The notes under the pieces are model-generated. The model was not told the origin of the DNA, ran no database searches, and saw only the letters and a program-made list of their open reading frames with translations. A stretch of DNA of 22,580 bases. Source: an uncultured Selenomonas sp. GTDB taxonomy: Bacteria; Bacillota; Negativicutes; Selenomonadales; Selenomonadaceae. The stretch is taken from the NCBI GenBank assembly GCA_938045435.1, contig CALIBA010000042.1, forward strand, positions 1 through 22,580. Direction: 5' to 3'. Positions within the stretch are counted from its first letter, which is position 1; the number at the start of each line of letters is the position of its first letter. This document shows positions 13,224 through 22,580 of this stretch, in pieces. Made by a program: the position numbers and the translations under genes.

Positions 13224-14474
13224 TTGCTTCACAGCATCAGCCGTAAATATCGTGAGACGGCACTCATCAAGCTCATCGCGGTCGGTCTTATCATCGGCAT
13301 CATCATCGCACTCTATGTGCCCGCCCTCATCCCTGCCGTCGCTGTACTCGGCGACATCTTCGTGCGCGCCTTAAAGGGCGTTGCTCCGATTCTCGTCTTT
13401 GTTCTCGTCATGAATGCCATGGCACAGCGCAGCGTCGGCACAGGTACGGCGCTGCGCCCCATCGTGCGGCTCTATATCATCGCGACATTCCTCGCCTCTA
13501 TGGTTGCCGTCACATTCTCCTTCCTCTTTCCGACACAGCTGCATCTCGCCGTCGCTGACGCAAGTGTTGCGCCCCCGAGCGGCATCGTCGAGGTTGTACA
13601 CAACCTCATCCTCAATGTCGTCGATAACCCGCTCCACGCCATCGCGAATGCAAACTACATCGGCATCCTCGCATGGAGCGTCCTCGCGGGGATCGCCCTG
13701 CAAAAGGCAAGTCCGACGACCAAAAATACCGTACGGGATTTTGCCGTCGTCATGACGCAGATTGTCCTCTGGGTCATTCGCTTTGCCCCCTTCGGTATTC
13801 TGGGGCTTGTGGCAGACGCCGTCGGGACGAGCGGCGTGGATGCCCTCATCAGCTACCTGCGTCTGCTGGCAGTGCTCCTCGGCGCATTCTTCTTCGTTGC
13901 GCTCATCATGAATCCCATCATCGTCTACCTGCACATCCGCCGAAACCCCTTCCCGCTCGTTCTGACGACCCTGCGCGAGAGCGGGATCTACGCATTCTTT
14001 ACGAGAAGCTCTGCAGCGAACATCCCCGTCAATCTCGAGCTGTGCAAGCGCCTGAACCTCAATCCCGAGGTCTACTCCATCTCCATCCCGCTCGGCGCGA
14101 CCATCAACATGAGCGGCGCTGCGATTACGATAGCAATTCTCTCACTCGCTGCCGCACATACGCTGGGGATTGCCGTCGATCTGCCGACGGCGCTCCTGCT
14201 CTGTCTCATCGCAACGGTCGGTGCATGCGGTGCCTCGGGTGTTGCGGGCGGCTCTCTGCTGCTCATCCCCGTCGCCTGCTCCTCGTTCGGCATCAGCAAC
14301 GACATCGCCATGCAGGTGGTCGGCGTGGGCTTTATCATCGGCGTGCTACAGGACTCTTGCGAAACCGCACTCAACAGCTCGACCGACGTGCTCTTTACGG
14401 CAACGGCAGAGTTTGCCGAACGTGTGCGTGAAGGCAGCCTTAAAGCAGAGGATATGACACCAAAAAGCAGATAA
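13224..14474 (+). CDS. sstT: Na+/serine-threonine symporter SstT
   Basis: The 416-residue membrane protein belongs to the dicarboxylate/amino-acid:cation symporter family and is closest in style to SstT. Motifs are AFFTRSSAANIPVNLELC (serine-rich re-entrant loop), SIPLGATINMSGAAITIAIL (sodium and substrate site) and DSCETALNSSTDVLFTA near the end. It should import serine and threonine with sodium. The start is TTG 13224, with AAGGAGGA 7 nt upstream; the ATG at 13217 is out of frame. The 109 nt before it hold no gene; two CACGGGG-type copies and a weak AACAG/CTGTC hairpin are visible, but I cannot assign them to a known element. Confidence 0.92.
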   Translation: MLHSISRKYRETALIKLIAVGLIIGIIIALYVPALIPAVAVLGDIFVRALKGVAPILVFVLVMNAMAQRSVGTGTALRPIVRLYIIATFLASMVAVTFSFLFPTQLHLAVADASVAPPSGIVEVVHNLILNVVDNPLHAIANANYIGILAWSVLAGIALQKASPTTKNTVRDFAVVMTQIVLWVIRFAPFGILGLVADAVGTSGVDALISYLRLLAVLLGAFFFVALIMNPIIVYLHIRRNPFPLVLTTLRESGIYAFFTRSSAANIPVNLELCKRLNLNPEVYSISIPLGATINMSGAAITIAILSLAAAHTLGIAVDLPTALLLCLIATVGACGASGVAGGSLLLIPVACSSFGISNDIAMQVVGVGFIIGVLQDSCETALNSSTDVLFTATAEFAERVREGSLKAEDMTPKSR

Positions 14475-14486
14475 ATTATCTCTTAA

Positions 14487-14535
14487 AACGGGGCTGGTGC
14501 CTGCGCTGAATCTCAGCGTAGGCACCAGCCCCGTT
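14487..14535. terminator. Long bidirectional terminator between sstT and the acyl-CoA ligase gene
   Basis: ACGGGGCTGGTGCCTGCGCT and its near-complete inverted copy form a 20+ bp stem closing over a tiny loop (about 14508-14513). It lies between two convergent genes, ending both; A-rich and T-containing flanks lie on either side. Confidence 0.85.
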
Positions 14536-14542
14536 CCTATTA

Positions 14543-15811
14543 TTAAGGCAGCAGCGTACGCAGCTCTTGATACGCCACTTTGCCCGCCCCCGTGAGCGGC
14601 AGCTCTGCCAAAAAGCGAAGCGTATACGGATTCTCCACAGGCGTCAGCACATGGCGGATGCAGCGGCGCAGATCGCTTCGATCTGTACCCGCTGAGGGAA
14701 CGACAAATGCTGCTATATCCATCCCACGCCGTGCATCCTTAATGGCCAGGACAGCGGCATCGGCGACACCGGGAACGGTGCGGAGTTTTCGCTCGATGGA
14801 CTGGGTATTCAGCTTCACCCCACCTTTATTCACAAAATCCCCTGCGCGTCCGGCAAAGAGAATAGCCCCCTCCGACGTCAGCACTCCGTGATCCCCGAGT
14901 ACACACGGCACTGCTACCCCTTCTGCATGCCACGGTGTATCAATGAGAAGCTCCCCCGTCGATGAGACACTGACAGAAACACCCGTAAACGGACGCCCAA
15001 CATTCGCCGCATCCGCCGGCACAATCCCCTCTGTCACATCCCGCCAACTGATGAAGTTCACCTCACTCGCGCCGTAATAAAGGCAGATGCGCGCCTGTGG
15101 AAAGGCAGCAGTCAGCCCCGCAATATCATCCGCCGAGAGAAGCCCTGACCCCGTAAAGACCATACGCACATCGCCGTACTGCCGCCCCTGCCCATGTGCA
15201 GCAGCACCGCGCAGCAAGAGCCGCAGCTTGGCAGGCACAAGATAGATATGCGTTGCGTGATGCTGTTCCAACAGCCCCATCCATACGGCCGGGCTGTGCG
15301 ATCCGGCAGAGATGAGTGTCCCACCCGCATAGAGAACACTCAGCAGCGCATTGAGATTCCCCGTAAACGAAAGACTGCCCTGTAAAAAAAGACGTGTCGC
15401 CGCATCCACAGCAAAGACTTCATTCTGCACGGGAAAAAAGCCCGCCCAGCTTTGATAGCTGCGCAGCATAATTTTAGGTGTGCCCGTAGAACCGGAGGAA
15501 AGCACACCAAAGGCGGCGCAGGGCGACGCGGTCTCCCGCGGACACGCACACGCATCTACGCTCATACCCCGCGGTTGAAGGATAGGCACCGCCCCCTTTT
15601 TTTGCAGCGCCAAAAACGCCGTCAATCCGCCGAAAACACCTTCCGTTTCTACGAGCACCTGCGCACCGGGCGCATATGCAGCGGCGCCCGCCGCATACGC
15701 ATCGACTGCGGCAAGCAGACTCCGATAGGTCTTTGTCCCCGTCTCCGTCACCAGCAGCGGCTGATCTTTATATACCTCAGCCTGCTGCACGAGCAGTTCA
15801 TAAAAATTCAT
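14543..15811 (-). CDS. AMP-forming acyl-CoA ligase (YhfT-like)
   Basis: The 422-residue protein is a short member of the ANL adenylate-forming family (many are 500-550). Visible motifs are the P-loop SSGSTGTPK (105-113), YYGASE near 245, the hinge region FAGRAGDFVNKGGVKLN, and the C-terminal PLTGAGKV with catalytic Lys411. It should activate a carboxylic acid with ATP and load it on CoA; the substrate is not readable. ATG 15811 overlaps the thiolase stop by 14 nt. Together with bioY and the thiolase it mirrors the B. subtilis yhfU-yhfS-yhfT cluster, where the genes are linked to biotin control, suggesting an acyl-CoA role around biotin or pimelate supply; this is inference. Confidence 0.88.
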   Translation of the reverse strand: MNFYELLVQQAEVYKDQPLLVTETGTKTYRSLLAAVDAYAAGAAAYAPGAQVLVETEGVFGGLTAFLALQKKGAVPILQPRGMSVDACACPRETASPCAAFGVLSSGSTGTPKIMLRSYQSWAGFFPVQNEVFAVDAATRLFLQGSLSFTGNLNALLSVLYAGGTLISAGSHSPAVWMGLLEQHHATHIYLVPAKLRLLLRGAAAHGQGRQYGDVRMVFTGSGLLSADDIAGLTAAFPQARICLYYGASEVNFISWRDVTEGIVPADAANVGRPFTGVSVSVSSTGELLIDTPWHAEGVAVPCVLGDHGVLTSEGAILFAGRAGDFVNKGGVKLNTQSIERKLRTVPGVADAAVLAIKDARRGMDIAAFVVPSAGTDRSDLRRCIRHVLTPVENPYTLRFLAELPLTGAGKVAYQELRTLLP

Positions 15812-16964
15812 CCGTCACACGCTCCAAGATCATTGCCTGCCCCATACCGCCCGCGCCCGCAATCGCCGCAAGCCCGTAGCGCCCCCGCCGCACCTCCAGC
15901 GCACGCATCAGATGCAGCAGAATCACAGCGCCGGACGCCCCATAGGGATGCCCGTAAGCGAGCGCACCGCCAAAGACATTATAGCGTTCCGTTAGATGCG
16001 GATATGCTCGTGCAAAGAGCACATCAATCGCAGCAAACGCCTCATTGAACTCAATGGCATCCATATCCTCACAGCGATAACCACAACGGAAAAGCAAGAG
16101 CTCTGCCGCCTGCATCGCACCGCGCGGACTTTCCTGGGGGCTGCCTCCATAGCGACAGGTTCCTACAATCCGATAAACAGGCATTTCTATATGCAGATCC
16201 CTAAGCACCTCTCGCGCACAGACAAACAAAAAAGCCGCACCGTCATTGATGCGGCAGGCATTGCCCGCATGGGTCAGCGTCCCTTTGCCAAGAGGACGCG
16301 GCAGCCGTGCCAGCAGCCTCTCGTTCATGTGACGCATAATCCCCTCATCCGCCGCAGTTCCTGCGATGGGGACAAGCAGGTCGCGCAAAACGCCGGCATC
16401 TGCGGCATGTGCGGCGCGGCGATGGCTTTCAAACACCCACGCGCACAGTTCTGCCTCTGTCATCCCCTCCGCCTGCATGACACGCTCTGCCCCTTCGAGC
16501 ATCACAGTCTCTGACAGCGTATCGGGTGAGAACTGTGCCGTGCGGTAGGCACCCGTCCCATCTGCGGTTTGGGTATGGCGTTCATCCTGCGGTGCATAGA
16601 TGCGCATGGGCTGAAGGGATGCACTCTCCATACCTCCCGCAAGATAGAGGGACCCCATCCCCGCCGCAATCTCAGCATAAGCAGCAGAGACGGCAGCAAG
16701 TCCTGAGGCGCACTGTACATCAAGCGTAATGGCGGGTACAGAGGCAGGCAGCCCCGCCATGAGAGCAGTCAGTCGTGCAATATTGCCGCCCGTGCCAACG
16801 GCATTCCCTGCGATAACACCATCCACCTCCCTGCCCACAGGAACGGTGCTGCAAAGTGCACGCAGGACATGAGCGCCCAGAACCTCGGGGCGAATCCTAC
16901 GATATGCCCCTCCGGATTTTGCTATCGGTGTGCGCCGTCCACAGACAAGATACACATCGTGCAT
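15798..16964 (-). CDS. Thiolase-family protein (YhfS-like) lacking the second cysteine
   Basis: The 388-residue protein has normal thiolase length and layout. Nucleophile Cys85 lies in LDVQCASGLAAV, NEAF is at 307-310 and GHP at 338-340 in AYGHPYGASGA. The C-terminal motif that usually reads CxGGGxG is YGLAAIAGAGGMGQA here, with Ala379 where the acid/base cysteine belongs. So acyl transfer to Cys85 may still occur but standard carbon-carbon bond formation or thiolysis could be impaired or altered. The start ATG 16964 abuts the bioY stop; the end overlaps the ligase gene. Acetyl-CoA acetyltransferase is the nearest label, but the exact reaction is open. Confidence 0.9.
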   Translation of the reverse strand: MHDVYLVCGRRTPIAKSGGAYRRIRPEVLGAHVLRALCSTVPVGREVDGVIAGNAVGTGGNIARLTALMAGLPASVPAITLDVQCASGLAAVSAAYAEIAAGMGSLYLAGGMESASLQPMRIYAPQDERHTQTADGTGAYRTAQFSPDTLSETVMLEGAERVMQAEGMTEAELCAWVFESHRRAAHAADAGVLRDLLVPIAGTAADEGIMRHMNERLLARLPRPLGKGTLTHAGNACRINDGAAFLFVCAREVLRDLHIEMPVYRIVGTCRYGGSPQESPRGAMQAAELLLFRCGYRCEDMDAIEFNEAFAAIDVLFARAYPHLTERYNVFGGALAYGHPYGASGAVILLHLMRALEVRRGRYGLAAIAGAGGMGQAMILERVTDEFL

Positions 16965-17519
16965 TTACATAGCCCCCATACGTCTATTCAACGATACTCC
17001 AAGCAGGGCTGCTGCCACCGCCTTGATAATATCGCCTGGGATATACTGTACAAGGGCCATAAACGCAGCGACCCCCCCTGCAAATTTATCTCCGAACAGT
17101 AGCGTGAGCCACAATGTCGCAGAAATGTAGGTCACCGTCACACTGATAAATACTCCCACGAGGGCATAACGTGCAAACGACGGCGTGCGCCCCTTGCAGA
17201 AACTCATCAGCGTATAGGCGAGGAGGAAGCCGATAAAAAAGCCGCCACGCGGTCCAAATATGATGCCAAGCCCCCCGACGCCGCCCCCGAACACAGGCAA
17301 ACCAATGGCCCCGAGGAGGATATAGCCGATGACAACCACTGCCGTCTGCCGCGGCGTTAGGATGAGTGCTGTAAGGCACAGGACAAAGGTCTGCATTGTC
17401 AGCGGTGCCATAAACGGCACGGGAATCGCAAGATAGGCACTCACACAGATGAGCGCGATACAAAGCCCCATACGAGCCGTATTTCTCATCGAAAAGAATT
17501 TTTCATTCGGATATGACAT
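16965..17519 (-). CDS. bioY: Biotin ECF transporter S component BioY
   Basis: The 184-residue membrane protein shows the BioY pattern: IPVPFMAPLTMQTFVLCLTA, LGAIGLPVFGGGVGGLG, GPRGGFFIGFLLAY and the C-terminal YIPGDIIKAVAAALLG. BioY binds biotin in the membrane and delivers it with the shared energising module (EcfA, EcfA', EcfT), not encoded here. ATG 17519 follows AAAGGAG at 9 nt. It is the first gene of a three-gene operon with a clear promoter. Regulation by BirA would be expected by analogy, but I see no clear GTTAAC-type BirA box. Confidence 0.94.
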   Translation of the reverse strand: MSYPNEKFFSMRNTARMGLCIALICVSAYLAIPVPFMAPLTMQTFVLCLTALILTPRQTAVVVIGYILLGAIGLPVFGGGVGGLGIIFGPRGGFFIGFLLAYTLMSFCKGRTPSFARYALVGVFISVTVTYISATLWLTLLFGDKFAGGVAAFMALVQYIPGDIIKAVAAALLGVSLNRRMGAM

Positions 17520-17549
17520 AGAAGATGCTCCTTTTTACAATCTTCCGTT

Positions 17550-17578
17550 ATTTTACACAGAAAGCAGAGGCTCGTCAA
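17550..17578 (-). promoter_or_regulatory. Promoter of the bioY operon
   Basis: On the minus strand TTGACG (17578-17573) and TAAAAT (17555-17550) are 17 bp apart, about 31 nt before the bioY start. The -35 lies inside one arm of an inverted repeat. Confidence 0.7.
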
Positions 17579-17611
17579 TCTGTTTTTGAAGGCAGGTTGA
17601 CGAAGCTCTGC
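17564..17611. repeat. Inverted repeat across the bioY -35 region
   Basis: Arms GCAGAGGCTCGTCAA (17564-17578) and TTGACGAAGCTCTGC (17597-17611) are inverted copies at 13 of 15 positions around an 18-nt spacer. One arm covers the -35 of the bioY promoter, so it may be an operator for a dimeric repressor. It does not match the BirA box I know. Confidence 0.5.
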
Positions 17612-17613
17612 CA

Positions 17614-17642
17614 ATAACAAGAAGAAGCTCTTATGCTATACT
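17614..17642 (+). promoter_or_regulatory. Candidate promoter for the frameshifted mini-ORF
   Basis: An extended -10 TGCTATACT ends at 17642. The -35 at 17 bp spacing (ATAACA, 17614-17619) is weak, as is common with extended -10 promoters. Confidence 0.45.
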
Positions 17643-17666
17643 GAATGCGCTGCCCCTCATACGTGC

Positions 17667-17775
17667 ATGGATCTCGTCGTATTTTTTCATCTCTGTCGCG
17701 GCAAGTATTTCAGCTTACTATATTTGCAAATGGCTGGACAGAGTTGATGCGTCGGCAGCCAGCCTAGGGAATTAA
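17667..17775 (+). pseudogene. Hydrophobic mini-ORF broken by a one-base frameshift
   Basis: From ATG 17667 the frame reads MDLVVFF and meets a run of six T at 17682-17687. As written it then goes out of phase and ends early at a TGA. With five T it would continue ISVAASISAYYICKWLDR and VDASAASLGN to TAA 17775, a 35-residue one-span membrane peptide of the short ...YYICKWLD type that recurs as hypothetical proteins in Firmicutes. The length 109 nt (36 codons plus one base) fits a one-base insertion. No strong Shine-Dalgarno is visible. It may be a pseudogene, a phase-variable run or a sequencing error. Confidence 0.5.
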
Positions 17776-17796
17776 GCCCCCCTGCAAAAATAGGAA

Positions 17797-17867
17797 TAGA
17801 AAACCCGACAGTGGCTGCTGTCGGGTTTTCGTTTGACCTAGATCTCGTCGGTATCTAAATGCGTCTA
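17797..17867 (-). ncRNA. Candidate small RNA of about 70 nt, antisense in orientation to the mini-ORF unit
   Basis: The stretch from the predicted start near 17867 to the terminator has no ORF and is framed by its own promoter and a strong terminator. Its 3' hairpin region is complementary to the 3' end of the plus-strand mini-ORF transcript, so it could act as an antisense RNA. No known RNA family is recognised. Confidence 0.4.
17800..17829. terminator. Bidirectional terminator
   Basis: AAAACCCGACAG pairs perfectly with CTGTCGGGTTTT around a 6-nt loop. It would end the mini-ORF transcript on the plus strand and the small RNA or rpoC readthrough on the minus strand. Confidence 0.88.
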
Positions 17868-17873
17868 CACATA

Positions 17874-17902
17874 AGTATAGCACTTCCAACATCAAAATGT
17901 AA
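17874..17902 (-). promoter_or_regulatory. Promoter of the candidate small RNA
   Basis: On the minus strand TTACAT (17902-17897) and TATACT (17879-17874) are 17 bp apart with extended -10 TGCTATACT. It closely matches the convergent promoter at 4164-4192. It lies 50 nt after the rpoC stop, where no strong terminator is visible. Confidence 0.55.
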
Positions 17903-17952
17903 TCATCTTCCGGCATGCGCCGAGATTTTTCTCCACGAATACAGAAACACAC

Positions 17953-21975
<4,023 letters not shown>

Positions 21976-22038
21976 TAGATGCCACTCCCTTCTCTGTGCC
22001 AATATGGCATGGCTGAGGTTATCCGAACTTTCTTATCG

Positions 22039-22580
22039 TCAGACATCCAGGTCATCCTCGCTCGGCACGTCAATGTCGTCAAGTCCACCCGTGAGTATGT
22101 CGTTCATATCATCATCCGTCAGATCTTCATCCTCGATATGTGCGATGATGTCCTCGTCGGGCACGTCCTCAGTGCTCGCGGCATCGTCGCTTTCGTCATA
22201 ATCCCCCGGCGGCGGAGGCGGCGCCCCTTCTTCGACGCCCTCCACATCGAGGTCGAGGGAGCGCGCCTTTGCGCCAATGTCCTCGTCCTCCTCATCGCGA
22301 ATCGGAATCTCCTTGGCATCCTCATTAAGCACCTTGATGTCAAGACCGATTGCCTGAAGTTCCTTGATGAGCACCTTAAAGGACTCTGGCACACCTGGCT
22401 CTGGGATATTGTCTCCTTTAACGATGGATTCATACGCCTTGACACGTCCGACCACATCGTCGGACTTCACTGTGAGGATCTCCTGCAGTGTGTACGCAGC
22501 ACCATACGCCTCAAGCGCCCAGACCTCCATCTCGCCAAAGCGCTGGCCGCCAAACTGCGCCTTGCCGCCCAGCGGCTGCT
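22039..22580 (-). CDS. rpoB: DNA-directed RNA polymerase beta subunit, C-terminal part
   Basis: Only the last 180 codons are in the window; the gene continues past the right edge. The RpoB C-terminus is clear: GGKAQFGGQRFGEMEVWALE, AYGAAYTLQEILTVKSDDVV, and ESFKVLIKELQAIGLDIKVL. After it comes a tail of about 89 residues with 36 Asp/Glu and only three Lys/Arg, containing a run of five prolines. Such acidic tails occur in other Firmicutes RpoB proteins but this one is long. Confidence 0.97.
   Translation of the reverse strand, partial: QPLGGKAQFGGQRFGEMEVWALEAYGAAYTLQEILTVKSDDVVGRVKAYESIVKGDNIPEPGVPESFKVLIKELQAIGLDIKVLNEDAKEIPIRDEEDEDIGAKARSLDLDVEGVEEGAPPPPPGDYDESDDAASTEDVPDEDIIAHIEDEDLTDDDMNDILTGGLDDIDVPSEDDLDV

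Overview
The window looks like a chromosomal segment of a Negativicutes bacterium, most likely Selenomonas or a close relative. That placement is inference from protein style, the GC-rich core (roughly 55-60% by eye), SD-led genes with some TTG/GTG starts, and the long acidic tail of RpoB; no 16S or other marker is present. Both edges cut genes: a PTS permease on the left and rpoB on the right.

Layout. (1) 1-3003, minus strand: an RpiR-type regulator, preceded by a promoter and a possible 15-codon leader ORF, followed by a terminator and an alpha-glucoside/maltose-type PTS IICBA permease that runs off the left edge. The pair resembles a glvR-glvC arrangement. (2) About 3010-6635: an A/T-richer accessory patch full of broken mobile DNA. 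It holds a transposase scrap, an internally deleted IS3-family element, the C-terminal end of a DNA methyltransferase, several tiny ORFs, a hicA-hicB toxin-antitoxin pair whose hicB start codon seems lost, the first 26 codons of an N6-DNA methylase cut by an IS3 orfB fragment, and the catalytic end of a tyrosine integrase with short direct repeats behind it. Copies of one terminal-repeat-like sequence lie at both borders. (3) 6636-9865, plus strand: moaC, a structured leader, then modA-modB-modC with overlapping ends. This is a molybdate uptake and molybdenum-cofactor unit, closed by an 18-bp perfect hairpin. (4) 9989-14535, plus strand: an OmpR-type response regulator overlapping its sensor kinase, then rmlD (dTDP-rhamnose synthesis) and sstT (Na+/serine-threonine symport), each followed by or separated by clear terminators where noted. 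(5) 14543-17611, minus strand: a bioY-thiolase-acyl-CoA ligase operon with a 17-bp-spaced promoter lying in an inverted repeat; the gene set matches the B. subtilis yhfU-yhfS-yhfT cluster. (6) 17614-17902: a small convergent locus with a frameshifted hydrophobic mini-ORF and an opposing small-RNA-like transcription unit. (7) 17953-22580, minus strand: rpoC and the 3' end of rpoB.

The most interesting signal is not a large gene. Two separate places (3965-4192 and 17614-17902) show the same plan: a short hydrophobic ORF on the plus strand meets a convergent minus-strand promoter with the same extended -10 sequence and related flanks, with a stable hairpin between them. That is the geometry of type I toxin-antitoxin loci in which an antisense RNA overlaps the 3' end of a small membrane toxin mRNA. 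One of the two copies appears to be inactivated by a one-base expansion of a T run. This reading is an inference and needs RNA mapping.
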